From Eutypa lata (Eukaryota > Ascomycota > Sordariomycetes > Xylariales > Diatrypaceae): a stretch of 64,000 nt of DNA. This document shows positions 35,801 to 47,958 of this stretch, in pieces; positions within the stretch are counted from its first letter, which is position 1, and each line of letters starts with the position of its first letter. Position numbers and translations under genes: made by a program. Location of the stretch: NCBI GenBank assembly GCA_022661535.1, contig JAKULF010000007.1, positions 1,426,001 through 1,490,000 on the forward strand, given 5' to 3'. The notes under the pieces were generated by a model. That model was given only the letters and a program-made list of their open reading frames with translations. It was not told where the DNA came from and made no database searches.

Positions 35801-36435
35801 ATGATGTCAACTCCTCTTCTTCAAGGCCAGACACAGACAGCATTCAGACGCACCAACGACTGGCAGCCGAAGCAGCAACCATCGTAGCAAATTCACGACA
35901 GACAGAACAAACTCCTACTCCTGTTCGGCAACTAGAGCACCCCCAAAGCCAGGAGAGTCCTGTAGCTTTGGATCAGCCTTTGAGGGCCTCCCTTGCTGTG
36001 GATTCCGACGAGGATGACGAGAACGAGGCCACAGTCAGACCTGCATCGGCTTGGGATTCGATTGGCCTTGAAGAGGAGATCGAGCCCGAGGCTTCTTCAA
36101 CTGGATTCATTTTCCCTAATGCGCCTATCTCTGGTGATGGACATGAGCCGACTATCTCTAGTAATGGGCATGAGAATGGGCATGAGCCAACCCGAACCCT
36201 CTCATCCTCTAGGTGGGCGTCGCAATCTAGTCAACAACAACAAATTAGCAACACGTTCGGGCTAGACGGAGCATCCAGCGACATAGGTGATGAAGCTCCA
36301 GAGGTATCTCAAGCACCAAGAACACCCGGCCACCAAAGAACCGACACCAATGGCACGCAACAATCTAATGTCAGCGATATGACTGGACTAGCGAACCAGA
36401 TAAAGTCCACTCCGGCAAGCTGCCAACAATCGTAA
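32870..36435 (+). CDS. Large unrecognised fungal protein (1091 aa), four exons
   Basis: The exons are 32870-32980, 33046-33199, 33293-33494 and 33627-36435. Every junction has a GTAAGT/GTAAGC donor and TAG acceptor, and the phases (0, 1, 2) fit exactly, giving one 1091-residue frame. The N-terminal 150 residues are charged and Gly/Arg-rich (GGGPFRQRGPRPPP). The next 220 are disordered and Ser/Pro/Arg-rich. A compact segment around residues 405-510 (ARQVFFRRSVKLKKRVNG, then IWELIIDEQQVVREDVRRLL) looks folded, as does a helical segment near 710-830 (ISQDALKVLYGLPMQAYEDM, then YEDRQVVLGVVYTTVLHR). The C-terminus is acidic, Gln-rich and disordered, with a small GHEPT duplication. No signal peptide, membrane helix or known catalytic motif was seen. 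The family is unrecognised; a scaffold or RNA/nuclear role would be a guess. Confidence 0.75.
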
Positions 36436-38518
36436 CCAATGAATTTTGAGCAGCTGAGGGACTTTATGCTGCAAAAACATGAAGCAATTGTGTTGATCGC
36501 TGCATATGTGGCAAAATTGCATCATGGATGTACGGAGGTGAATTGCCTCTGTCTTTGAACATTGATTCCATAACGAGACACTGTTATATTACCGAGGGTG
36601 ACCTCCCGATGGTGACCTCCCGATGGTGACCTCCCGATGGTCAAGGACACCTATCACCACATCATATCTAGTATTGTAACGGAAATATTTCCCGAGATTT
36701 CAGAGCTCGGAACTGTCGCATTTGAGAGTACTCTTTGTGGCAAGACTGTTTGTTTTAATTACAACTGATGAACTAATTGACACTCCATTCTCCATCGACT
36801 ACGATACTCTCGACATTCTCTAGCAGAAGCCAACGACCCAGTAGCCATACACACAATGTCTAAGGTGACCTATTGCTATTTGGTTCTCCACGTTGGACAA
36901 TATCATACTACGCAACATGGACAGTTGCTGAGATCTGATATACGAGCTGCGTGATGGGGTTTCAGGAAGATATTTGCATATTGAACCGTGGAGAAAGAGG
37001 GTGGATATGTGTATAATGTGATGCCTGGGGTGGCATTTGTATGGTAGTGAAAGATAGTAATGCACACACACATGATGAAAAACAAGAAAAGAAAACTTTG
37101 TTCATCCATTTCTGACATGGTGATCCGGGTGCTAGCGGCCTGCGACGGAGCGGGGGGCGGTCCACGATATCGCAATGTTAGCGGCCGAAGGTTAGCCCAG
37201 TTTGTAAGTCTTGTCAACATGGGATAGTTCTTGTTAAACCTCGAGAACTTAATGACAAAGTATGATTTACGAATATAAATTGTTTTCAAGTTTAACAATG
37301 CTACCTCTCTAGAACATTAGCAACTAGGACTTACGCAACTACAAATATGTAAAGACCTCTGCAACTATGAAATACAAAGCCACATTGATAGAATTAACCC
37401 TCTAGCCACCTGCACAGACCTACCAATATTCTCCACCCTTTATCCTTTTCCCATTCGACGAAAGTTTGAGATGGGCATTGGTTAGTTAAGCAATTAAGGC
37501 AGGCGGCAATCGGCCTCGACGAGCGCTTGAGCTTCTTGACCGCCGCTTTGATTCCATAAGAGGAATCTTCAATTTTTGCCTCAGCTTCCACAACATTTTT
37601 TAACTTTCTTATTTGCGAAAGGGCAAAGAACCTAAGGAAGATACAGAGAAGATGAAGAATTCCTTACTACATACATCCTTTGTCAATGAGGACAACTCAG
37701 TCGTCGCCTCAGCTGTCGGGTAGTTATTGTTGTAGGGATGTAACTTTAGCAACCTTGAAAGTAATGAGTACATAAAATACACTTATCCTTACTTGTTTGG
37801 AATTAGCGAACGGAGAGTACCTGATTTGAACTTCATACCCGTAGATTGTTGTCCGTGCTTTGCCTTTTTCTTTTCTTCTCTCCCACCAAGCAACGTAGCG
37901 TAGCGTAGCACCCCACTCACATACTCACACACCTACACCTTAGTAGTTGAACATCCTAGACATACGTACATACGCACACAATAACAACGAATAACAAGGA
38001 GCTGACCTGACTAGGGAGAAGCGTGGTTTTAAACGCATGACCAGCAACTTAAACGAACCCAATTCTCACTTTACCTACTATTCCACTTCCTCGCTGCCCA
38101 AAGAAGCAACACCGCTTCCTACCTGCTACCTCTTCTTGTTCTGGTTCTTCTTCTCCTAACTATCAAAAATAGCAACTTTGATTGAAGCCGAGCATCAACT
38201 GCGACAGCTTTAATCCTTATCCGACTCGACTCGACTTTTCGGCATCCTCTAGATACCTACTCGCCTGCATCTGCAGCACGTACACTGACACACCGACCGA
38301 CGTCGAAACCGAAAAACCGACTTAGACTTGGAGTCAGTTAGCCATCAATCAATCAAACTGCTGCATCACCACCGCTCAAGCTGCAGGCCGTCATTCCAAA
38401 GTTACCGCTACCTTCGATCTATATACATACTATTTACGCTACTTCCATCACCAAGTAATTCGTGTATTGGCAGAAAGATTGTCGATCATCACTTTCGCTA
38501 CTGTCGAATTTGGTCACA
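36436..38518. other. Intergenic and STS1 promoter region
   Basis: Contains the 14-bp tandem repeat listed separately, then AT-rich DNA. From about 38050 it is a pyrimidine-rich leader with CGACTCGACTCGACTT-like motifs, which is the 5' region of STS1. No further gene is supported. Confidence 0.45.
36597..36638. repeat. Three tandem copies of a 14-bp unit
   Basis: The unit GGTGACCTCCCGAT occurs three times without mismatch, about 160 bp downstream of the stop codon of the large gene, probably in its 3' untranslated region. Confidence 0.93.
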
Positions 38519-39570
38519 ATGAATGTGCTGCTGTCGCCGCAGCCCCCTTTCTTCCCTCACCAGCACGAACACACCCGACGCTCCCCCACACGGTCTAGTA
38601 TGTTCCCCCAGTCCTTCCGGTCAATAAACTGGATAGAGTTGCATGAAGGCTTGCACCTCAGGCCGAGCTGTATCTTTCGCAGTGGCCTACCTCTAAACTA
38701 CGCTAACATGCATTGCCCTAAATAGTGTCTCCATTCCACAACGCCATGGCGAACAATCGGAAAAGAAAAGCCGACGACGACGGTGATGAGATGTCTGTCT
38801 CCCCTCTTAGTTCTCCCGCTATCCAGTCCCGACAACTTGCTGCCCGACCGTCCAAGAAAATCCGATCGAACGATCTTACTGGGCGTCCCTTGACTCTTCC
38901 CCGCCTCCTCGAGACCCTCGATGCCACACAACTGCGAACCGTCCTCCAGACCATCTGCGAGCGACAGCCAGAGATTGGGGAGGAGGTTGTGAAGAGTGCA
39001 CCGAGACCAACAGTCGCCTGCGCTCTTCAGGTTCTGCAAGAGTACCAGAATAAGCTGCGGGAGGCATTTCCTTATGGTGAATCCAGCTCCGATTACACGT
39101 ACTACCGAGTCAAGCAACCTTTGACTGCCCTCATCGACGCCCTTGCCGACTTTACACCACAATTTCTCCCTCCAAACGAAGCCCAAGCCGGTGTTTCCCT
39201 GCACTTTCTAGACGGCGCGACCAAGTTGGCTCATAGCCTGCCCGATTGGGAAAGCCAGAGCTATCGGTATCATAAGGAGAACGTGTATGATGAGATCTCG
39301 AAGGCGTGGGCGCTGGTCATCAACGAGGCGTCGAAGAAAGGAGCCGGCTTTGTTTTGCACTCCGGGGGATGGGACCAAATTCTAAACAAACACAACCAAC
39401 AATCCGGTGGTCGGTTAGGCAGCGCTATAAGCGCCATGGCTGCCAATGTTGGATGGGTTGGCGGAGCACCCCACGCGGCTGGTCAGAGCAGCGCAGGACA
39501 GAACCCTTCTATTCTGGACCAGCTTATGGCGGGAAACTACGGATCTCCGGTTCGGGTTGGACCATGGTAG
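38519..39570 (+). CDS. STS1: STS1/Cut8, tethering factor for the nuclear proteasome, two exons
   Basis: Exon 1 is 38519-38597 and exon 2 is 38726-39570, separated by a 128-bp intron (GTATGT donor, CTAAC branch, TAG acceptor) that splits an ATG codon. The spliced protein is 307 residues. Its N-terminus MNVLLSPQPPFFPHQHEHTR followed by NRKRKADDDGDE matches filamentous-fungal STS1 proteins and includes a basic nuclear-localisation-type cluster. The core has the Cut8 domain signatures LLETLDATQLRTVLQ, FLDGATKLAHSLPDWES and AWALVINEASKKG. Cut8/Sts1 links the 26S proteasome to the nucleus and its lysine-rich N-terminus is ubiquitinated; it is essential or near-essential in yeasts. Length and domain order are normal. 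Confidence 0.95.
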
Positions 39571-40238
39571 AAGAGTAGAGGCTTGTTCGGCATAACGAAA
39601 TACTTCTTTAAAAAATCACGAAAACGACGTGGCCTTTTTCCCGGTCAACATACACCATATCATCGGAGGAGGATTTTATAACCCCGGAGCAACGGTCATC
39701 GAGCATCCCAGCGGCATCTGCGAGAGAAAGAAGGAGAGAGAGAGAGAGCATGCATGCATTGATCTGGCGGACGCATTACTACATACATATACCACTTCAC
39801 GACGTTTTTATGACTACATTCATTTCTTATCTGTTTTAACCGGCACACATGGGAAAGGGGGGAAGGGGAGGGGGCCATAGATCTGGTTAACTCGAGGGTT
39901 CACACGGTTTTGCAGTGTTTTCGGCGTTCTGTTGCTACCATCATATCATTGTCGCCGCCGCCACACCACCACCACCACCATCATCATATCATAGTCAACC
40001 TCATAAAATCCACCACCTGTCTATTTCGAGTGAGAGGTTGTCTCTCACTTTCTGTTTGATATCCCTTCTTCTTTTTTCTCTTCTTCTTCCCCTCTTTTGA
40101 GCTACTGTTGGACTAAAATAAAGGGGGAGGGGAGGGAGAAGAGGGCATGGTTGGTACATTCTGGGTGGTCACCTTTCGGTAAACTATTCTTGCGTGTTGT
40201 ACCGACCAAATCGGGATGTGTTGTCTGTTTTGTGTGTT

Positions 40239-40289
<51 letters not shown>

Positions 40290-43200
40290 GGAGGAAGGAT
40301 ATAACCAAACCTAAACTATGATCACGATGCTCGTCCATACCTACCTATCCCATCAACACGGCACGGCACATTGAGCGCCGCCGGCCCTTACCTCTGCTGT
40401 AGCTCGCCCCGATAATACACAAAAGCTATCATCACGCTGACTAGAGAGTGAGGAAAACATCTTCATGTGAACAATGTGATGTCCGTATTTGAAGAAAGAG
40501 AAGGGTATAATAAGCTGGCTGCATGGGATGCATCTATGTAAAAGCTGACTAATGCACACACCCCCTATCCTGTACAACCTCAACCTTGGTCCGTATGTCG
40601 CCTGCCTTTAGTGTATAGGATATATATGTTAGGATCTTGTATACAAGGAGATTGCAATGACCATTGTATAATTATAAAATCATTTAAACATACAGGTGAC
40701 AATACTTTTTATTTCATTTTTCCTTTCAAGGTGCCTTAGTTCGCCCTGGGAAAGCTTGGGATATCCCAAAAGGAGGTCTGTAGTGAAGATAGATAGACCC
40801 CAAGCTAGCATCTCGTACATCAGGAAGATTTTGACCAAATAATCTTAGGGGGTTCGGTCAAACCCTTTTAATTTAGTATACATATATACTTAAGTACACA
40901 CATGCATACAAGTCTGGTGACTGAAACTACCTACTTAGTACCTACTCTTCTCACTCTGTTCACCACACTTGGATTGGAGAACATTCCACCGGCTCTATTC
41001 ACTCACATCTGCATGTACATTTGTTGGTTCTCTATTAGCCATCCAACCTAAGTCTAGAAGATAACGGCAGGCTGTTTTTTTTTTTTTTCTTCTTTCTTTT
41101 CTTCTTCGAATGCTTGCGCAAGGAGAATGAGATGTTTTCAGGTCGATCGATCACTGTGCCGGATACTTACTAGTTCATACATGTTCGTCTGATCTCGATA
41201 CATACGGTCCTATAGTTTCGTCTGTTACGCATCGTCTATCCGCTGTAATAGCTATCAAGGAACTGGTTGTGAGCTACGTAGGTAGGTCAGGTAGGTAGAT
41301 AGGTATGAGTTGGGGCTGTATCACGCTACAAACGACGCCGTTATAGCATTGGTAGCTATAACGGGTTATATACTCTCAATTGTGACAAGCTGATAAATCG
41401 GATTTCCCCGGGCACATCATGTCCGCCCGAAGAAGTATTGACACCTATGATACAAGAAGAGCGATGTATATGTGTCTCTAGGAAGCAAGTTTGGTCAGAC
41501 AATGCTTCCTGCTTAAGCATTTTATGTTGGTGGGTCGTTGTCTAACTTAACTTGGTGAGCTTCGCAACGTTCCTCTCTTAGGACTTAGGTGTCACATCGA
41601 CTCTTTAGTCTCATTCTGCTCGATCTATAAAAGGCTGGGCACAGCAGGATGTCCGTAGTATCGGGAGGATATACTTTTCTTTTTACTATGTACTGGCTAA
41701 TATTCCAAGTAGTGGCGCGCCCACATGAAACTCCCTTGTCAGCTTTTTCTTTTAAGCCACCTAGCGGAAAAGGTCTACGTTTGCGCAAGTGCCATGATCA
41801 AGCAGGTCCTCTAGAGAAGTCCAGAAAAACGTGACCTCCTGGGAGCTAGTTAGTAAATATCAATGTATAGGGTGTACACTGAGAAGATTCCAGTGGCTCA
41901 TTCGACCGGCTACTACGCATATATAAAGGGGGGCCTTTGTACCCCTACATAACCAAGAGCCAGAATTAATAGTCTATTACCGAAACCCTATAATGCTGCG
42001 AGTCTGTGACTAGCTAGTTATATCTGTCTTTCCCTCTGAACTACCATGATCTCTGATAGCAAGGATGAGGGTACATATGGTCTTCCATCGAGGAGAGTAC
42101 TGCGTAGATGTGGATTAGCGGGGGTAAAATCATAAGATCTCGAGCTGGCCATTCAGTCATTGTCTTTCAAAGAGGTATGAAGATAGAGTAGAGAAAACTG
42201 AGCACCACGACCCTTATTAGAATCAATATCCAAGTTATTTGGGTGAAGGATGGCGAATCATTAGGTAGCTTCAGGGCCCCAAGAGGAGAATTCGTCATAG
42301 TGAATCCAACCCGTATTCAGTGGATAGGATTATACAAAGTACACTATCTGAGTATATAGAACGAATGAACCTATTATCTAGATCCTGCCTTATTTTCATT
42401 ACTACTGTATACTTCGAGGCTAGATTCCAAGAGCTTCGTCCTAATGAGACAATTATTCTCTTGTAACGAAGGTACATATGTCTTCTTAACACTCTAGATT
42501 AGATAAAAGCTGCCGGATTGAAACTTGCCTTCCATCAGCTTACAATACAAATTGTTAAAGTCCAATGTAGTTTCTCCTACTGCTACATGTTAGGCTGCTA
42601 TTCACAAGAATCGGGGACAGAAAAAATGAATGGACAAGAAGGCCTAGGCATAGTATCTTAAAAGAGTGCCTTGCCGACTCGATATTCACGATCCGCTAAG
42701 CAGTCTAAAGCAAACCAATTCAAATTTACTATCTAGATTTGGATCTAGTCTAACTCACTCATCAACACCTCAAAACCGTCTAATACGAATGTGCAGCCAG
42801 TTCCCACTATATGCCATAGGTAGCGGTCTGAGACTAAGCAGAATATCATTACGAGTTCTGCTTCGTGGGGTATTATAATCTAGTCGACTCACCTAGTGAC
42901 TAGGTGTGATCCCACTAGAGAGCGCTATGTGGTCGAAGCGAATCAAGACTTCCCATGTCGGTTTTCGATGGCTTTCAAAAAATCTGGCTCTCGCCTATGG
43001 CTACTTATACAATCATGCATGGAGTTGTCGCTGTATGAGTTGAGGACTTTCAGCCCCTGCTGTCGATGGCGCCCCACCGCTTAGATGGTGTTATCCTCGC
43101 TATGTCAGGTGCGAGCAATGTCGATGATCTCGCAAGTTCATGTTTGAGGAAGAAAGGTATTAAATGCTCCTCTCTCTCAATTTAGATGCTGATGATTATT

Positions 43201-44002
43201 CCCCGAAGCCTATAACTAAACCCCTTTGTTTTCGTCACCAGGGCGTGCCCAGCCGACTTGTGTTCATGGCTGTCCACAATGAACAGCCTCGTCTTTAGGG
43301 GTACCTATTATGATGATATCCTATATGTGCGACGTTCAGTGTAAGCAAGAAACTTTAATAGGGGTAACTGATGTTCCCAAATTAGCGTGCTATCAGGCCT
43401 AAGAATATCACGGGTGAACACAATGTGCCAATTAAGGCGTTGCAGTCTAGTTATCACACATAATTTCCCGCCAATTGTTTCGGCCGAGCTCGTAAGAAAA
43501 TGCCTGCGAAGGCAATTAATGTGCAATGTTTCATCCGACCCTCTGCCCTGCAGGTGCAGGTGCCCAATGTTTGAAACATTGCGGGGAATTGTTTAAGCGT
43601 GGCCGATGGGCTGCGTGGAACTGTCCAATAAAACGCTGTGAACACTATATTCATTTCCGAAAAGGGTATTTTCTTCCGCCTAGCACTCCTTAGTTAGTAG
43701 CACGCCCGCACCGTAACCGTTGTCTCCAAAATATTCCGATTTCCTACGTCCGTCATCTACATGATACCCTGCCCCGTTTAAAATATCCGTGATGATGCCA
43801 AAATCTAGATATGGTTGTTCCTGTAAGGAGGCTATAGACCAAGCCGTGATTCAAGGATTTCTTTTCCCGAGACGACAAATCATAGAATATTAGCTCGTTG
43901 ACTTAACACACCTAAGCTGGAGCTACTTAAAAGAGCCGTTGATCACATCAAGGGGTCTGACTATTACTCACCGACGGTAGAAGTAGGCAGTCAAAACTCA
44001 CG
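39571..44002. other. 4.4-kb gene-poor region
   Basis: Contains the 3' region of STS1, a (GA)n tract (listed), T-rich runs and TAGGTA words (for example 41278-41306). No reading frame shows convincing protein character. Confidence 0.45.
40242..40286. repeat. (GA)n microsatellite, about 45 bp
   Basis: An uninterrupted GAGAGA tract in noncoding DNA downstream of STS1. Confidence 0.95.
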
Positions 44003-44968
44003 ATGAAGACCACCACGGCTCTATCAGCCCTTGCGGCACTTGGGAACATTGCCCAGGCGCATCCTTCCCCTGGTCCTAGCGAAGCTACCAATCTCCAGGC
44101 CCGCACATGCAACAAGCCCGACAGACGCAATGTGGTTCGAAACACCAACCACCTTAAGACAAAGGCCACAACATCCGATGCTATCACCACCACCGCCGCG
44201 GCGGAGTGGGAACCACCATCGAACCTCTCAACGGCCCTCGACGAGGTCTGGGAGCACGAGATGGAGACGTACTCGGCGCCCCTCGAGTTCCTGAACTGGG
44301 GGTACGACCACCTGATGGACACCGGGGCCAACATCTAGTACTGCGTGCGGTGGGACTCGTCGGAGGCGGTGACGGCGGCGCAGCGGGCCTCGATCGCGAC
44401 GGCGCTGCAGCGCAGCTACGGCAAGTGGGTGGACCTGGCGCTGGTCGGGTTCGACGGGTTCCCCCACGCGGGCGTGAACGTGACGGTGGTGGGGTGGGCG
44501 GCGACGGGCGCGTCGCTGCTGCTGGAGGGTGATGGTACGGGCGACGGCGTGCCGGTCTACACGGACACGCGGGACGCCGACGGGATCCCCGAGTGCGACC
44601 CCGCCTGCGGCCGGGCGGTCCACTACGCCGACGGCGACTACTCCGGGTGCGCGGGCGGCGTGGCGGCGCGCTACGACGTCTCGCTGTGGCTGTCGGAGAG
44701 CCTGAACGGGAACCTGGCCGGGTACGGCGGCGACTGGGGCCAGCAGCTGCCGACGGACTACATGCTCGCGAGCGCCGAGGCCGACAACATCCACATCCTG
44801 CTGCACGAGATGGGCCACACGCTGGCGCTGGACGACTTCTACGACTGGACGCCCGACGGCGTCGCCGGCTTCATCATGGATGCCGGGTCCGCTATGGAGA
44901 TCACCGAGTTCGATGCCTGGATGGCGAGGGACTGGTGGCGGCACCTCAAGAGCCGATATGATCTATGA
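44003..44968 (+). pseudogene. Secreted zinc metalloprotease (fungal HEMGH family) interrupted by one in-frame TAG
   Basis: A single frame of 322 codons starts with a signal peptide (MKTTTALSALAALGNIAQAH). It carries the family core CVRWDSSEAVTAAQR, CDPACGRAVHYADGDYSGC and the zinc-binding site HEMGHTLALDDFYD (His268, Glu269, His272), and ends with EFDAWMARDWWRHLKSRY. This is the fungal secreted protein family often annotated as cellulose-binding or M10-like peptidase; most members are secreted from saprotrophs or pathogens. Codon 112 (44336-44338) is TAG, just before YCVRWD, where relatives have a sense codon. The frame is identical on both sides, and the only local GT...AG span (37 bp) is too short for an intron. 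A C-to-T change of CAG is the simplest explanation. The rest of the frame is intact and GC-rich, so inactivation would be recent, unless the base is a sequence error. Confidence 0.8.
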
Positions 44969-45501
44969 GGAATTGAATTGGCTGTTGAAGTTCGGGGGAT
45001 AGTTACATGGTTGGTTGTGTGCATTTTCAATGTACCATATTAATCATAAAAACGACGCCTTTTAATGCTTGGATCGCAATAGCGCTACATATACTGTGAC
45101 ATAGTCTACATTTTCCCACTTGTAAAGGGGAACATGCTACTTGATTTTTTGCATGTTTGGCTTTGATCATGGTCAGATATAATTAGTGCTTAGGGTTAGC
45201 ATAGCCCCTATTTGCATAGCCCTGCTGAGTAGGACTCTGCAGAATATCATATAATACGTTTTATATTGCCAATATTTTAGTAAATATTGATATTAGAAAG
45301 CATTAAAAGCCCAATAGGGACAATATTCGTCATAATTCAAAGTATTCTTGTCATAAGGACCGTAATAGCCCTGCTTTAGTAAAGGGGAGCCTAGCTAATT
45401 CTGCCTAGTTTCTCCTTAAAACGTACCCCCTTGGAGTCGTATACGACTTCTACTTTACTCGATTTCATGTACTCCCATCGAGTCTATCAACTTGGTCCAT
45501 G
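44969..45501. other. Intergenic between convergent genes
   Basis: AT-rich spacer with several short repeats of ATAGCCC/TAGCCCT. No gene is recognised. Confidence 0.4.
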
Positions 45502-47569
45502 TCATCCAACGATAGTTCCCAGCGTCTGGGGCGAGAGCGGCCCCCCAACCCGTTCAAGTTCTAGTGTTCCGCCATGCTCATAGGCCCAGCGGAGATACTG
45601 TCCATCCACGGACCAATCTCCTACTGACGTTCTAACCTCCAAAGCAAGCGCTTCCGACTCGTCCGAGTCTCTATAGTGTAGCCAAGGCACGTAGACTATG
45701 GCATATCCACCAAGCTCTGACGAGATCTCGAGTGTGAACTTGCTTGAGGTATAGTCGAACGACATCGCCAGGGGTTCTCCCGTGAGCGATTGCACGTACG
45801 GCCGGCACCAGGCTGCCGCGGCTCGGAAGTTCCTCAGGTACTTGTGGTTGGGGAACGTCCCAGTCTCCGAGCAATGAAGCGACAAGTCCTCGCCATTCCA
45901 GTGGTCTCCCCACTCGTGGGTGTTGATCGCCGAATAGGCCCATAAAGTGAAGCTGACGAGATGGTCGTCACATCCGCTCAGAGTAGCGTCCAACGCCTTG
46001 ACGTGATCGGTGTAGTCGCCATTGGAGTATGCCTTGGAGCTACTGAGGGTAAAGGGGATTCCCGTTTCTCCTATCAGCGTAGGAACCCTCAAATCATGTG
46101 CCAGCTGGCCTATTTGATCTGACATCAGTTTCTTGACATGACCTTTGCCAGCTCGGAGCCCAAGTGCTTTGGCCTTATACCGACCACGGAGCATGCCAAC
46201 GATATCTACATTCCAGTGGTCGTGCCAACGGCCCTGCATCATAGTCAATGGGTCGTAGAAATGAGGACTGTATGCCATCAGAGGATCGTCCCTCAGCGGC
46301 GGCGATGCGTATACTGAAGGTTGGACGAAACTGATAGCGTTCGGTGAGTATTTGCGAATAGTCTGGACCCAGCCCTCATAGAACTCTTGCCAGTAGGATG
46401 ACAGGAAAGATAGCGGGTCTTCAGCGTCATTCTCAGGCTTCGCTGCGGCCTTCGACTTGTCGGGAAGCTCGTCGAAGTAGCGGGGCTTAGTCAGCTCGCC
46501 AGTCTCGACATCCCAAACGCCGTGAAGCCCCCAAACGCACGTGTTGAGCGGCCATGATGGAGCTCTTTTCCATCCCCACCTCGGGTCTTCTTCCTTCAGC
46601 CAACATGCATGTTGTGGCGTGATCTTCATGGTCGCCGTTTTGCGTGGCCCCGTTGAGCCGAGTTTGTACTCATGTACTTCCTGTGGCATACCCATACCCA
46701 GGCGAATTGCTAACCCCGAAGAAGTCAGCACTGTATATTGGAAGAAGCAGGTGATCGATAATTCAATGTGCAATTCCCGTACATTGAATTGGAGACGGGG
46801 TGCTCCCGATCTTTGCAGTATCGTCTCTCTCATTCTTGGTCAGATCTTTCCACCCAATATAGCCTGCCTCTGGCTCATTCATGCAATCGTAACCAAAGGG
46901 CAGATCACCGAGCGCCTCTGCCAGTCTACCATATGCAGCGAAGTAATGTTTCTGCAGGTAGTCCTGAATATTCAGGCCATCGATCTGGCATTTCGGAGCA
47001 AAGTCTCGCCCGGCAAAGAAGAGGGTGAACAAGGTAGAGCTAGCCAGCCTGTTGTGATTGGTAGTCCACATCATCGCAGGGATCGTCTTTGGATCTTTCT
47101 TGTCGCTATCCAGGGGCCACTCAGCGTACCGCACGGCAGCATGGGTTTCGGCAAAGTAGTTCGGATCCAATCCGCAGCAATGCAACGTCCATAGTGGGGC
47201 TCCACTCCCGCCGACAAATCGCGACCAGATATCTTGGTGCGGATTGACGATCACTTTGAATCCGAAGTCAATACAGATCCGGACAAGCTTCTTAACGTGA
47301 TCGATATACTCCTCGTCGTAGACACCTGGCCCTGCATGTTCCAGTGCTTCCCAGACGACAGGGACCCGAAGCACGTTGAATCCAGCGTAGCGGAGCTTTT
47401 CCAGGTGATCAGGTGCATCGTCGAGCTCCAGCAGAGTACCAACGTACGAATAATCGACGTCGGTCCTCAAGGAAGCAAGATCATATGTCGGACATCCTCG
47501 CGGGAACTTTCCATCGGCAAGATTGACACCTCGGAGGATGAGTGTTCTTTCATCTTGCTGGAAATGCAT
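45502..47569 (-). CDS. GH5 family glucosidase, steryl-glucoside/glucosylceramide type, two exons
   Basis: Exon 1 is 47569-46783 and exon 2 is 46709-45502. The 73-bp intron has a GTACGG donor, a CTGAC branch and a TAG acceptor; splicing joins ...PSPIQ to SIRLGMGMPQEV, as in relatives. The protein is 664 residues. Glycoside hydrolase family 5 features include LRGVNLADGKFP near the start, LRVPVVWEALEH, the acid/base Glu232 in MNEPEAGYIGW, FYDPLTMM, and the nucleophile Glu477 in LIGETGIPF. A C-terminal beta-rich domain follows. The long insert and the FAGRDFAP and DGLNIQDYLQ signatures place it near fungal EGCrP1/EGCrP2-type enzymes, which remove glucose from glucosylceramide or ergosteryl glucoside. 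I cannot tell which lipid is the substrate. An in-frame upstream ATG at 47620 would add 17 hydrophobic residues; relatives are intracellular, so the shorter start is preferred. The amino-acid permease lies upstream on the same strand. Confidence 0.86.
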
Positions 47570-47958
47570 TGTCGTAGCTAATGAAAGGACGAAATCAGGT
47601 AAAATGTATGATAACCACACTCAAAAAATATATGGATGGGTTCCTTGTACTGATCCTGTGTCGATGATGCTGGGTTCGGGTTTTTCCTGCACCTGATCTT
47701 TTCCTTGGCAAGTCATGACGTCAGTGTACACGATGGGGGGGAGGGGGGTTGCACAGATAAAGGAGTACAAATAAATTCATTTTTATATTACAAATTCGGA
47801 TAATTTTCGATCGTTCATCACTCCTACACTTATCGCTTTTCTTTCATTTAGGTAAGTACATTTTGAAGTAGTTTGTAATATGATGATTGAGGCACCTGAG
47901 ATAATTCACATGCTTCCAGAGAGAAGCATCCCGCAGTTCCATCACCAGTGCTTCCTCA
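47570..47958. other. Spacer between GH5 and permease genes
   Basis: A 389-bp region holding the 3' end of the permease transcript and the GH5 promoter. A G-rich run sits near 47735. No gene is present. Confidence 0.5.

Noticed and set aside
44300..44338. Short intron to explain the in-frame TAG
   Set aside because: The only GT...AG span is 37 bp, lacks a branch site, and would remove residues conserved in the family.
44228..44944. Minus-strand 238-codon frame over the metalloprotease
   Set aside because: GC-rich antisense shadow of a frame that has clear protease motifs.
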